Assembly (NCBI GenBank): GCA_963836265.1
Contig: CAWIIO010000005.1
Location: forward strand, 248,001 to 312,000
Source of the DNA: CAIWHR01 sp963836265
GTDB lineage: Bacteria > Pseudomonadota > Gammaproteobacteria > Burkholderiales > Casimicrobiaceae
DNA length: 64,000 nucleotides
Direction: 5' to 3'
This document shows, in pieces, positions 17,047-25,376 of this stretch (positions within the stretch are counted from its first letter, which is position 1; every line of letters begins with the position of its first letter). The position numbers were made by a program, and so were the translations under genes. A model generated the notes under the pieces. The model searched no databases. It saw nothing but the letters and a program-made list of their open reading frames with translations, and had not been told where the DNA came from.

Positions 17047-19131
17047 ATGCATGTCCGTCCGGTTGAGCGGGACTGCGGAGCGGTCGTCGCGGCTCGCCGA
17101 AACAATTTCGGTTCCGTCTTTCCCGCGCTGATGGCGGCGTTCGCGCTGTTGTGCGCGCCATGGATTGCGCGCGCCGACGACGACCTTCCCGGCCGCGTCG
17201 GGCGCATCGCCGATTTTGCGGGTCAGCTCTACCAATCGCCCGAGGATCGCCCGGGCGAGTGGGTGCCGATCGGGCTCAACTACCCCGTCACCTCCGGCGA
17301 CAATCTGTGGGTGTCCGGCGATGGCCGAGCGGAAGTCGATTACGGCGGCGGCCAGTTCCGGCTCGCGGGCGATACCAACCTGCACGTTTCGCGTCTCGAC
17401 GAAAACCAGCTCGCGCTGTTCGTGGCGCAGGGCCGCGTCATCCTGCGTGTCCGCGTGCAGGATCCCGGCGAGTCGGCGCGCGTCGATGTCCCCAATACGC
17501 AGATTCAGCTCACGCGGCCCGGGTTGTATCGGATCGATGTCACGCCGGACCGTCAAATGACGCTCGTCACCGTTCGCGAAGGCGAGGCACAGGTGGCATT
17601 CCCGGCCGGGGTGCAACAGGCATTGCCCGGGCAAACGGTTTCCGTCAGCGGCGCGGATGCATCGGCCGTCGAGGTTCGCAACGGCGTGGGTCAGGACGGT
17701 TTCGACACTTGGAGCGCGAGCCGCGACCGCCATTACGAGCGCAATCGCGCGCAGGCCTACGTCTCGCGGCAGATGGTCGGCTATGCCGACCTCGACGAGT
17801 ACGGTGTTTGGGAGACGACGCCCGATTACGGGCCCGTCTGGTATCCCTCGGCGGTGGCCGATGACTGGGCGCCGTATCGCTTCGGCTACTGGACGACCGT
17901 TGGAGGCTGGGGCTACACGTGGGTCGACGACGCCCCGTGGGGCTACGCGCCGTCCCACTACGGCCGGTGGGCATTCGTCGGGGGCCGGTGGGGTTGGTGT
18001 CCGGGCGCGTACGTCGCCCGTCCGCTGTGGGCGCCGGCGCTGGTGGGCTGGGTCGGCGGCGCCGGGTGGGCCATTTCGGCAACAGCCGGTTCCCCGATCT
18101 ACGGTTGGGTTCCGCTGGGATGGGGTGAGCCGTATCGCCCGTGGTGGCATCGCTGTTCGTACAACTGCTGGACGCAATACAACCGACCGTACGCCGTGAA
18201 CGTTTCGGTGCGCCCGAGCACACCACCGGCCCGGTACCGGAACATCGGCGTACCCGGCGCCGTCACCGCGGTCAGCGGCCCCGTCCTGGCGGGGCACGTC
18301 CCGGTCGCCAACAACCGGGTCCGCGTGCCGCCGCGCGAGGTTTCGTCGGCGCCCGTGCTCGCGTCGGCGCCGCGGGTCGGGTCGGGGCCGTTGCACGTGC
18401 CGATGGTGCGGGCAGGCACCGGCGGCACGCCGCTTCCCGCCTCGACGTTCCATCCGCTGCCGCGTGCCAGCGAGGATGGGGTCGGCACGTCGCGAGCCCA
18501 GCGCGTCGTAAGCCCCGCGGGTCAGCCGCGGTCGGCAACGAATCAGGGTGCAAGTGCGCCGCCCGGCGGTACGAACGCTTCTACGCGTGCTCCCGCCCCG
18601 CCGCATCCGATGTCGCCTGCCGCTGTCGCGAATCCCGGCGCCGGTGCGATGCCGCAGACCCGCGAGAGTTCGGTCAATCCTGCCGGCGCCCCGACCCTGT
18701 CGCCGCCGTCGTCGCCCACGCGGTCACTCGCACCGGGTGGCCGAACCGGGCCGGAGGCTGGGCCCCATGCGGCGCCGCGCGGCGAGGCGCGCCCGGTTGC
18801 GCGAACGGCGCCGCCGCCGTCGGCCGGCATTCCATTGCCGCCCACGATGTCACCGCAACAACTCCCGGCGGCCGCCGCCCCGGTTGCACGGCCGGCGCCA
18901 CCGCGAGCACCGCCCGCGGAGCGCGGCGCACCGCTGCCGCCGCAAACGTCGCGCGCCCCTCCCGCCGCGCCGGTCGCGGCTCCACCTGCTGGATCCGCTG
19001 CAGCAGTTCCCCACGGCGGCGCACCCTCCGCACCGCCGCGTCAGGACCGAGCAGCAAAAGAAGGGGAAAAACCCGCCCATCTGGCGCCGGAGACGCCAAA
19101 GGACAATCCCAGCGCGCCACCCCGACAGTAA
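17047..19131 (+). CDS. FecR-domain protein with WxxxxGW repeats and Pro-rich tail (DUF6600-like)
   Basis: This is an exported protein of 694 residues. The start chosen has a GAGGGAG ribosome site; an ATG 18 bases upstream is less well placed. After a basic leader and hydrophobic core (signal cleaved near PWIARA, about residue 40) comes a FecR-like beta domain (about 75-200: GDNLWVSGDGRAEVDYGGG). Then follows a Trp/Gly/Tyr-rich block (about 260-360) of repeated W-x4-GW type units such as GYWTTVGGWGYTW and RWAFVGGRWGW. The last 300 residues are a low-complexity Pro/Ala/Ser tail. FecR domains outside TonB regulation often sit in periplasmic or surface proteins; the function here is unknown. A mobile element is inserted three bases past its stop. 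Confidence 0.82.
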   Translation: MHVRPVERDCGAVVAARRNNFGSVFPALMAAFALLCAPWIARADDDLPGRVGRIADFAGQLYQSPEDRPGEWVPIGLNYPVTSGDNLWVSGDGRAEVDYGGGQFRLAGDTNLHVSRLDENQLALFVAQGRVILRVRVQDPGESARVDVPNTQIQLTRPGLYRIDVTPDRQMTLVTVREGEAQVAFPAGVQQALPGQTVSVSGADASAVEVRNGVGQDGFDTWSASRDRHYERNRAQAYVSRQMVGYADLDEYGVWETTPDYGPVWYPSAVADDWAPYRFGYWTTVGGWGYTWVDDAPWGYAPSHYGRWAFVGGRWGWCPGAYVARPLWAPALVGWVGGAGWAISATAGSPIYGWVPLGWGEPYRPWWHRCSYNCWTQYNRPYAVNVSVRPSTPPARYRNIGVPGAVTAVSGPVLAGHVPVANNRVRVPPREVSSAPVLASAPRVGSGPLHVPMVRAGTGGTPLPASTFHPLPRASEDGVGTSRAQRVVSPAGQPRSATNQGASAPPGGTNASTRAPAPPHPMSPAAVANPGAGAMPQTRESSVNPAGAPTLSPPSSPTRSLAPGGRTGPEAGPHAAPRGEARPVARTAPPPSAGIPLPPTMSPQQLPAAAAPVARPAPPRAPPAERGAPLPPQTSRAPPAAPVAAPPAGSAAAVPHGGAPSAPPRQDRAAKEGEKPAHLAPETPKDNPSAPPRQ

Positions 19132-19133
19132 GA

Positions 19134-19405
19134 CTAGGAGCCTGTCGGGCTTGCTCTCACGCATGCGTTGCTGGGCCAAAAAGCGATGGCGGCGATGGCA
19201 GCGAGGCGAAGCGCATATCGGGAATATGCGCGAGACTCGCAACGACGCGGACGCGCTTTTTGGCAGCAACCCGGAGGGACGGGGCGACGTGGGTGCACTT
19301 CGGTGTTGCGCGCCCTCGCCGCCGGTATGCCTTCGGACGCGCGCCTTGAACTGCACCCAACTCGCCTCCGTCGCATGCGCGACAGTAAGCCCGACAGGCT
19401 CCTAG
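19134..19405 (+). mobile_element. MITE-like inverted-repeat element, copy 1, with CTAG flanks
   Basis: A 264-base non-coding element (19138-19401) begins GAGCCTGTCGGGCTT and ends AAGCCCGACAGGCTC, with imperfect terminal repeats reaching about 30 bases. It is bordered on both sides by CTAG, a likely target duplication. A second copy lies inverted at 42620-42895. Inside are two hairpin arms. The left arm pairs GCCAAAAAGCG (19175-19185) with CGCTTTTTGGC (19254-19264) around GCGCATAT/ATATGCGC. The right arm pairs GGGTGCA (19291-19297) with TGCACCC (19352-19358). No transposase is encoded, so movement would need one in trans. The CTAG duplication resembles IS5-type targets, which is an inference. 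Confidence 0.85.
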
Positions 19406-19459
19406 GCGAGGAGGGCGCGAGCCCGGCGTCGTTTCGTTTGCGGCAGGTCCCGCGCGCGC

Positions 19460-19930
19460 CTAGTTCGCGACCAGTGCGAGACGCCTGCCGCCGTCGACGA
19501 GCTTGACGCGCTCGCCCTCGTGGACGGTAGGCTGGTTGGTGTACGTGAAGGTGCGCGACTGCCCGCTGTCCATCTTGATGGCCACGGTCCAGTACGCTTT
19601 CTTGTTCTTGTTCTTTTCGACCTCGTTCCCCACGTAAGCACCGCCGGCCGCGCCGGCGATCGTGGCGACCGTGTTGCCGCGGCCGCTGCCGATCTGGTGG
19701 CCGAGCACGCCGCCGAGCACGCCGCCCGCGACCATGCCGACGCCCGAGCTTCCGCCTTTCTGCTCGACGTAGCGGACCGACTGGACGACGCCGCAATCGG
19801 TGCATTTGGCCGGCGCGCCCGTGGACGGCGCCGGCGGCGGAGCCTGCGTCTGAGCGAGCCCCGCAGGTGCATAAACGACCGCGGCTGAAGCAATGACGAA
19901 CGCGAGAAGTTGGGCGACGAACCGGGCCAT
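19460..19930 (-). CDS. Glycine-zipper 2TM domain envelope protein
   Basis: The 156-residue protein starts with a signal peptide (MARFVAQLLAFVIASAAVVYAPAGLAQ) and has no lipobox cysteine. A CTDCG pair follows, then a glycine-zipper segment of small residues (about 65-105: GVGMVAGGVLGGVLGHQIGSG) and a C-terminal beta-rich part. This resembles SlyB/Rick-17kDa-type surface proteins, whose exact role is unclear. A GGGGAGG ribosome site supports the ATG. A TATAGT -10 match lies at 19965-19970 on the minus strand, 35 bases upstream. It lies 56 bases after phaC on the same strand. Confidence 0.85.
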   Translation of the reverse strand: MARFVAQLLAFVIASAAVVYAPAGLAQTQAPPPAPSTGAPAKCTDCGVVQSVRYVEQKGGSSGVGMVAGGVLGGVLGHQIGSGRGNTVATIAGAAGGAYVGNEVEKNKNKKAYWTVAIKMDSGQSRTFTYTNQPTVHEGERVKLVDGGRRLALVAN

Positions 19931-19986
19931 GGCGGGCCTCCCCTGGTGAGGGAACGATCGCGCCACTATAGCACCGCCGCCGATGG

Positions 19987-21810
19987 TCATCGGCCGTCGG
20001 CGCGGATCCGCGCATACGTTCCCGGCGCCGCCTCGATCACCTTGAGCCTCCCCTTGCCGGGGACGCGTGCCGGCACCTCGCGGCCGCGGTGCGGCGCGAG
20101 CCACTTGGCCCAGTCGCTCCACCACGAGCCTTCGTGCTGCTTCGCGCCCTCGAGCCAGGCATCGGCGGTGGTTGCCAGCTTGTCGTTCGTCCAGTAGCCA
20201 TACTTGTTCGCGGCCGGGGGGTTGATCATTCCGGCGATGTGTCCCGAGCCCGACAGCACGAAACGCGACTTGCCCGAAAGGAGTCGGGGCCCCGCGTAGG
20301 TCGCCTTCCACGGCGCGATGTGGTCCTCGATCGCCGAGACGAAGTACGTGGGCACCGGCACCTTCGCCACGTCGATCGGCACGCCCGCGAGCGTCACGCC
20401 GCCGGGCTCGCGCAGCAGGTTCTTCATGTACATGTTGCGCAGGTAGAAGCTATGCATCGTCGCCGGCATTCGCGTCGCGTCCTGGTTCCAGTGCAGCAGG
20501 TCGAACGGGAAGGGGTCGCGTCCCATCAGGTAGTTGTTGATGACGAACGACCAGATGAGATCGTTGGAGCGCAACATGTTGAACGTCGTGGCCATCTCGC
20601 TGCCCTCGAGATAGCCGCGCTCGCTCATCTTGCGCTCGAGGGACGCAACCTGCGCCTCGTCGATGAACACCTCGAGCTCGCCCGAGCGCGTGAAATCGAT
20701 GAGCGAGGTCATGAACGACGCGCTCGTGATCCGCATGTCCTTCTTCGCCGCCATGTAGGCGAGAAGGGCCGCGAGGAGCGTGCCGCCCAGGCAATAGCCG
20801 AGCGCGTTGACCTCGGTCTCGCCGGTCGCCTTCTCGATTGCATCGAGCGCCGCGAGCGGCCCCTCGAGCAGGTAGTCCTCGAAGTCCTTGTGCGCGAGCT
20901 TCGCGTCCGGGTTGACCCACGACATCACGAAGACGGTCATCCCCTGGTCGACCGCCCACTTGATCATCGAATTCTTCTCGCGCAGGTCGAGGATGTAGTA
21001 CTTGTTGATCCAGGGCGGCATGATCAGCAGCGGGCGTTTGGCGACCTTCTTGGTCGTGGGCTCGTACTGGATCAGCTGCATCAGCTCGTTCTGGTAGACG
21101 ACCTTGCCCGGCGTCGTCGCGATGTTGACCCCGAGCTCGAAGGCCTTGGTGTCGGTCATCGAGATCTTGAGCTGGCCGTTGCCGCGCTCGATGTCGTCGA
21201 GCAGGTTGTGGAGGCCCTTGACGAGATTCTGGCCGCCGGTCGCGATCGTCTCGCGGAAGACCTCCGGGTTGGTGAGCGCGAAGTTCGACGGCGCAAGCGC
21301 GTCGATGTACTGGCGGGTGAAGAAGTCGACTTTCTTCTTCGTCCCCTCGTCGAGCCCCTCGACGCTCGCGACCGCGTCGTGCAGCCACCGCGCGGTGATG
21401 AGGTAGCCCTGTTTCACGTAGTCGAACAGGAAATGCTCCTCCCAATCTTCGTGCCGGAAGCGCTTGTCTCCCTTGGTCGGCGCCGCTACCGGCTCCGCCG
21501 CCGCGCCCAGCATCTTCATCGTCGACGCTTGCCACAGGTTCATGTAGTCCCACCACAGGTTCATCTGCGTCTCGGCGAGCCGATAGGGATTCGAGAGCAT
21601 CTTCGCCGCGAGCTCCATGAACGCCTGCCCGATGCCGAGCTCGTCGGCGACGAGCGATTTGCCGGCCTTCGCCTGCTGGGCGGCGAAGTCGCCGATCAGC
21701 TTGGCGCTCTTCTCGGCCGCCGAGGCGAGCGATTCCGCCAAGGCTACCGGATCGTAGGCGGGCGCCACTGCGGTATCGGTCTCTCGAGCGGTCTTGGCGG
21801 TCGTGGACAT
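19987..21810 (-). CDS. phaC: Class I poly(R)-hydroxyalkanoate synthase
   Basis: PhaC polymerises (R)-3-hydroxyacyl-CoA, chiefly 3-hydroxybutyryl-CoA, into storage polyester at the surface of PHA granules. It has 607 residues, usual for class I enzymes. The lipase-like box GYCLGG carries C340, with the general base D496 (SAIEDHIAPW) and H524 (GSGHIAGMINPP). The N-terminal PhaC domain has the typical ALxNPE/TxGQN stretch (ALTNPEVFRETIATGGQN). No phaA, phaB, phaR or phasin gene is beside it. It lies 27 bases downstream of the MBL-fold gene on the same strand, suggesting one transcript. Confidence 0.96.
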   Translation of the reverse strand: MSTTAKTARETDTAVAPAYDPVALAESLASAAEKSAKLIGDFAAQQAKAGKSLVADELGIGQAFMELAAKMLSNPYRLAETQMNLWWDYMNLWQASTMKMLGAAAEPVAAPTKGDKRFRHEDWEEHFLFDYVKQGYLITARWLHDAVASVEGLDEGTKKKVDFFTRQYIDALAPSNFALTNPEVFRETIATGGQNLVKGLHNLLDDIERGNGQLKISMTDTKAFELGVNIATTPGKVVYQNELMQLIQYEPTTKKVAKRPLLIMPPWINKYYILDLREKNSMIKWAVDQGMTVFVMSWVNPDAKLAHKDFEDYLLEGPLAALDAIEKATGETEVNALGYCLGGTLLAALLAYMAAKKDMRITSASFMTSLIDFTRSGELEVFIDEAQVASLERKMSERGYLEGSEMATTFNMLRSNDLIWSFVINNYLMGRDPFPFDLLHWNQDATRMPATMHSFYLRNMYMKNLLREPGGVTLAGVPIDVAKVPVPTYFVSAIEDHIAPWKATYAGPRLLSGKSRFVLSGSGHIAGMINPPAANKYGYWTNDKLATTADAWLEGAKQHEGSWWSDWAKWLAPHRGREVPARVPGKGRLKVIEAAPGTYARIRADGR

Positions 21811-21837
21811 GGCGGCGCTTTCGGGCTTGGTCGTGGG

Positions 21838-22974
21838 TTATGCATGATGCGGCGCGGCGAAGCGGATCGCCCCGTCGGCAGCGATACGGCGGTCGAGCCG
21901 CCGCGCGTGCCACAGATGATTGAGGTGGGCGATCGCCTCGCCCATGGCGAAAAAACGCTGCTGCAGGTCGAGCTCGCGCCGGAACAGCACCGGTACGAGC
22001 TCCGCCGCGTTCAGCGGGCGCGCCGCAGCGGCGACCGCCGCGGCAAGCTCGTCGAGCCTTGCGGCGTGGTGGGCGGCGAGTTGCGCAACGCGCACGGGAA
22101 TCCCCCGGAAGGGCAGGCCGTGCGACGGCAGCACCAGCGTGTCGGGCGGCAGCGCCTCGAACGTTGCGATCGAGGCGAGAAAGCGACCAAGCGGATCGCC
22201 GTCGGGCTCGGACGCCCACACGCTGACGTTGGTGCTGATTTTCGGCAGCAGCATGTCCCCCGAGATCAGCACGCCCTGCTCGGCGCAAAAGAGCGACGCA
22301 TGTTCCGGCGAATGGCCGTGGCCCTCGACGACCCGCCACGTCGCGCCACCGGCTCGGCGCAGATCGCCGTCGAGCAGCCGATCGAAGGACTCGGGGAGCT
22401 CCGGCACGCCGCGCCGGTACGCGTTGCCGCGCGCGGCGAGCGCTGCGACGTGGTCGGCTGCCATGCCGTGCCGGCGGAACATCTCGACGGTCGACGCGAC
22501 GCCGTGGCCGGCGCGCTCGCCGAAGATCGCGTGCGCGGTCAGGAACTCGGCGTGCGTCATCGTCACGGGGACGCCGAAGCGCGCTGCGAGCCACGCGGCG
22601 TTGCCGACGTGATCCGGATGGCAATGCGTCGCGATGATGCGGGAGGGCGAATGGCGCGCGAGCGTGGTCGTGAAATGGCGTTCCCACAAGGCGCGCGTCG
22701 TCTCACTGCCGTAGCCGCAGTCGACGACAGTCGCACCGTCGTCCCCGGCGAGCAACCACAGATTGATGTGATCGAGCGCGAACGGCAGCGGCATGCGCAG
22801 CCACAGGATCCGCGGCGCAACCGTGATGACCTCGCCTGGCGCCGGCGGAGCAGCGAACGGATAGTCGAGCACGGCGGGCATCGCGGCGGTCATGAGATTC
22901 ACGCGGAACGCCTCGACTTCGAAGGAGCGCCGATCGGTGATCGGAAGCGCGGCGGGGGAATCGATCTTGTGCAA
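21838..22974 (-). CDS. MBL-fold metallo-hydrolase
   Basis: This 378-residue protein belongs to the metallo-beta-lactamase superfamily. The metal motif reads THCHPDHVGN (H117, H119, D121 and H122), and further conserved His/Asp positions include GHGHSPEHASLF and VLPSHGLPF. Substrates in this superfamily vary (thioesters, glutathione thioesters, lactones). Lying directly upstream of phaC, a thioesterase role in hydroxyacyl-CoA turnover is possible but unproven. An internal ATG at 22893 (MTAAMPAVLDYPF) would give a shorter protein with the domain intact, so the start is uncertain. The promoter must lie within the short divergent region shared with the MerR gene. Confidence 0.82.
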   Translation of the reverse strand: MHKIDSPAALPITDRRSFEVEAFRVNLMTAAMPAVLDYPFAAPPAPGEVITVAPRILWLRMPLPFALDHINLWLLAGDDGATVVDCGYGSETTRALWERHFTTTLARHSPSRIIATHCHPDHVGNAAWLAARFGVPVTMTHAEFLTAHAIFGERAGHGVASTVEMFRRHGMAADHVAALAARGNAYRRGVPELPESFDRLLDGDLRRAGGATWRVVEGHGHSPEHASLFCAEQGVLISGDMLLPKISTNVSVWASEPDGDPLGRFLASIATFEALPPDTLVLPSHGLPFRGIPVRVAQLAAHHAARLDELAAAVAAAARPLNAAELVPVLFRRELDLQQRFFAMGEAIAHLNHLWHARRLDRRIAADGAIRFAAPHHA

Positions 22975-23048
22975 TGCAGCATCGGCGGTGCGTCCGGAGT
23001 CCTGTTCACCCGATATGGTATCGTGAGTTGCTTGCCGCCGCGCACAAA

Positions 23049-23537
23049 ATGGCGTCCCGTCGCCGTGTCACCATGTCTGCGTTGAGTACCCCCACCGGAG
23101 CACCGTCGCTGGCTGCGCGAAAAGCAGCCGACCGCGTGTCGCCGACGTATTCGATCTCCGATCTGGCGCAGGAATTCGCGCTCACGACCCGCGCGATCCG
23201 TTTCTACGAGGACGAGGGTCTGCTCGCCCCCCTCCGCCGCGGCCAGACGCGGATTTACGGGGAGCGCGAGCGGACGCGGATCAAGCTGATCCTGCGGGGC
23301 AAGCGGCTCGGGCTCGCCCTGTCCGAAATCCGCGAGCTTTTCGACATCTATGCGTCGACCGGCAGCGAACGACCGCAACTCGCCAAGTTCGTGCAGATGC
23401 TCGCCGACCGGCGCGCGATGCTCCTGCAGCAGCGCGAGGATATCGATGCCGTGCTGGCCGAGATCGGCGTGCTGGAGCGGGACTGCCGCCGCCGGCTGAA
23501 GTCCGTGCGCGCGGCGAAGCCGGCGCGCGACGGCTAG
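23049..23537 (+). CDS. liuR: MerR-family regulator of leucine/isovalerate degradation
   Basis: It has an N-terminal winged helix-turn-helix of MerR type (YSISDLAQEFALTTRAIRFYEDEGLLAPLRRGQTRIYGERE) and a coiled dimerisation helix ending near residue 155. It has no effector-domain cysteines, so it is not a metal sensor. In proteobacteria LiuR-type MerR proteins control branched-chain amino acid degradation. Here the gene stands at the head of a liu cluster and just before a perfect palindrome in a promoter. Starts at 23049 and 23073 are both in frame and neither has a strong ribosome site. It is divergent from the MBL gene. Confidence 0.85.
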   Translation: MASRRRVTMSALSTPTGAPSLAARKAADRVSPTYSISDLAQEFALTTRAIRFYEDEGLLAPLRRGQTRIYGERERTRIKLILRGKRLGLALSEIRELFDIYASTGSERPQLAKFVQMLADRRAMLLQQREDIDAVLAEIGVLERDCRRRLKSVRAAKPARDG

Positions 23538-23549
23538 GCGGCCCGGAAA

Positions 23550-23578
23550 TTGACGTTTACGTAAACGTCAAGTAAAGT
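23550..23578 (+). promoter_or_regulatory. Sigma70-like promoter with LiuR-type palindromic operator
   Basis: TTGACGTTTAC is followed at once by its exact reverse complement, a perfect 22-bp palindrome at 23550-23571. TTGACG (23550-23555) is also a near-perfect -35, and 17 bases on TAAAGT (23573-23578) fits a -10, so the palindrome covers the -35 and spacer. The sequence agrees with my memory of LiuR sites (an ACGTnnACGT-type core). Binding by the adjacent MerR protein is inferred from position. The promoter would drive the thioesterase and the liu genes downstream. Confidence 0.75.
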
Positions 23579-23604
23579 GCTCGGCTCCCGTGCGCCTTGG
23601 GGCG

Positions 23605-23640
23605 CTCCCTCGACTCCACTCCCTCGACTGCACTCCCTCG
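23605..23640 (+). repeat. Short tandem repeat in the 5' leader
   Basis: CTCCCTCGACTCCA (23605-23618) is repeated as CTCCCTCGACTGCA (23619-23632), then partly as CTCCCTCG (23633-23640). The 14-base unit lies between the LiuR promoter and the ATG of the thioesterase gene, so copy-number change would alter leader length but not coding sequence unless the upstream in-frame ATG at 23577 is used. Confidence 0.75.
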
Positions 23641-23645
23641 CCGCC

Positions 23646-24128
23646 ATGTCCCACGCCGCCGCGCCGCGCGCCGAACCCCAGGCGCCCTGGAAGCCGCTCG
23701 ATCCCGGCTTTGCCGCGCGGGTGCGCACGAGCTTCGCGCGGCAGGGAGCGATGCGCCTGATCGGCGCGGTTCTGGCGGAAGTGCAGCCGGGCTACTGTGC
23801 CATCACGCTGGTCCCGCGCCCGGAAGTGGCGCAGCAGCATGGCTACGTGCACGCGGGGATCGTCGGCGCGATCGCCGACTCCGCCGGCGGCTATGCCGGG
23901 TTCACGCTGTTTCCGCCGGATGCATCGGTGCTGACCGTCGAATTCAAGCTGAACCTGCTCGCTCCCGCCGCGGGCGAGCGCCTGGTGGCCGAGGGTTTCG
24001 TCGTGAAGCCGGGCCGCACGCTTGCGATTACGCGCGGCGAGGTTCATGCCGAGGGTGCCGGCAAGCGCACGCTGGTCGCGCTGATGCAGCAGACGCTGAT
24101 GGTGATGCACGGCAAGGCCGACGGGTAG
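23646..24128 (+). CDS. PaaI-like hotdog-fold acyl-CoA thioesterase
   Basis: This 160-residue single hotdog-domain protein has the characteristic helix motif QQHGYVHAGIVGAIADSAGGYAG. The enzyme would hydrolyse acyl-CoA thioesters in the cytosol, possibly relieving CoA trapping during isovalerate or leucine breakdown. It is the first gene after the LiuR-type promoter and liuA follows 54 bases on, so co-regulation is likely. The ATG at 23646 is preferred because an upstream ATG at 23577 would overlap the -10 of the promoter. The substrate is unknown. Confidence 0.82.
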   Translation: MSHAAAPRAEPQAPWKPLDPGFAARVRTSFARQGAMRLIGAVLAEVQPGYCAITLVPRPEVAQQHGYVHAGIVGAIADSAGGYAGFTLFPPDASVLTVEFKLNLLAPAAGERLVAEGFVVKPGRTLAITRGEVHAEGAGKRTLVALMQQTLMVMHGKADG

Positions 24129-24182
24129 AGGACGCCAGCGGGCGAAATCCCGAGATTCCTTGCAAACGATCGAGGAACGACC

Positions 24183-25361
24183 ATGCAGGACTTTCCCGCG
24201 CTCGAATTCAATCATGGCGAGACGATCGGCATGCTGCGCGCGACGGTCCGGCAATTCGCCGCCGCCGAACTCGCGCCTCGCGCGGCCGACATCGATCGCA
24301 CCAACGCGTTTCCGATGGATCTGTGGCGGAAGATGGGCGACCTGGGCGTGCTCGGGATCACCGTCGAGGAGGAGTACGGAGGCACCGCGATGGGCTATCT
24401 CGCGCACATCGTGGCGATGGAGGAGATCAGTCGCGCGTCGGCCTCGGTGGGCCTTTCGTACGGCGCGCACTCGAACCTCTGCGTGAACCAGATCCGGCGG
24501 AACGGGAGCGAAGCGCAGAAGCGCGAGTATCTGCCGAAGCTCATTTCCGGCGAGCACGTTGGCGCGCTGGCGATGAGCGAGCCGGGCTCCGGCTCGGACG
24601 TCGTGTCGATGCGGCTGCGCGCCGATCGCGCCGACGGTGGCTATGTCCTGAACGGCAACAAGATGTGGATCACCAACGGGCCCGAGGCCGACACGCTGGT
24701 CGTGTATGCGAAGACCGACCCGCAGGCAGGGCCGCGCGGCATCACCGCCTTCGTCGTCGAGAGGGGCATGCCCGGCTTCTCGACTGCGCAGAAGCTCGAC
24801 AAGCTCGGCATGCGCGGCTCCAACACCTGCGAGCTCGTGTTCGAGAACTGCAAGGTGCCCGCTTCGAGCGTGCTGGGCGAGGAGGGCCATGGCGTCAACG
24901 TCCTGATGAGCGGGCTCGACTACGAGCGGGCGGTGCTCGCCGGCGGGCCGCTCGGCATCATGGCCGCGTGCATGGACGTCGTGCTGCCCTACGTCCACGA
25001 GCGCCAGCAGTTCGGGCAGCCGATCGGCGAGTTCCAGCTGATGCAGGGCAAGGTCGCCGACATGTACACGACCTTGAACGCCTGCCGAGCCTACGTTTAT
25101 GCGGTGGGCCAGGCGCTCGATCGCGGCGAGGCGGCGGGCCGTTCCGCGCGCAAGGACGCCGCAGGCGCAATTCTCTACGCGTCGGAGAAAGCGACGTGGA
25201 TGGCGGGCGAGGCAATCCAGGCGCTCGGCGGCAACGGCTACATCAACGACTATGCGGCGGGGCGCCTGTGGCGCGACGCCAAGCTCTACGAGATCGGTGC
25301 CGGGACGTCGGAGATCCGGCGGATGCTGATCGGACGCGAGCTGTTCAACGAGACCAAGTAG
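24183..25361 (+). CDS. liuA: Isovaleryl-CoA dehydrogenase
   Basis: This FAD acyl-CoA dehydrogenase oxidises isovaleryl-CoA to 3-methylcrotonyl-CoA, passing electrons to ETF. It has 392 residues with the full family fold. The catalytic glutamate is in the helix motif SGLDYERAVLAGGP (E248), the position used by isovaleryl-CoA dehydrogenases rather than the C-terminal position of most acyl-CoA dehydrogenases. Further motifs are MSEPGSGSDV and the C-terminal YEIGAGTSEIRRMLIGRELFNE. A GAGGAAC site precedes the ATG. Its place in the liu cluster supports the substrate. Confidence 0.93.
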   Translation: MQDFPALEFNHGETIGMLRATVRQFAAAELAPRAADIDRTNAFPMDLWRKMGDLGVLGITVEEEYGGTAMGYLAHIVAMEEISRASASVGLSYGAHSNLCVNQIRRNGSEAQKREYLPKLISGEHVGALAMSEPGSGSDVVSMRLRADRADGGYVLNGNKMWITNGPEADTLVVYAKTDPQAGPRGITAFVVERGMPGFSTAQKLDKLGMRGSNTCELVFENCKVPASSVLGEEGHGVNVLMSGLDYERAVLAGGPLGIMAACMDVVLPYVHERQQFGQPIGEFQLMQGKVADMYTTLNACRAYVYAVGQALDRGEAAGRSARKDAAGAILYASEKATWMAGEAIQALGGNGYINDYAAGRLWRDAKLYEIGAGTSEIRRMLIGRELFNETK

Positions 25362-25376
25362 GCGAGAATCTCATTT

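Noticed and set aside
19134..20015. Minus-strand frame running through mobile element copy 1 as a possible transposase gene
   Set aside because: The frame is Arg-rich without a DDE or other catalytic signature, and the equivalent frame in copy 2 is not preserved, so the element is non-coding.
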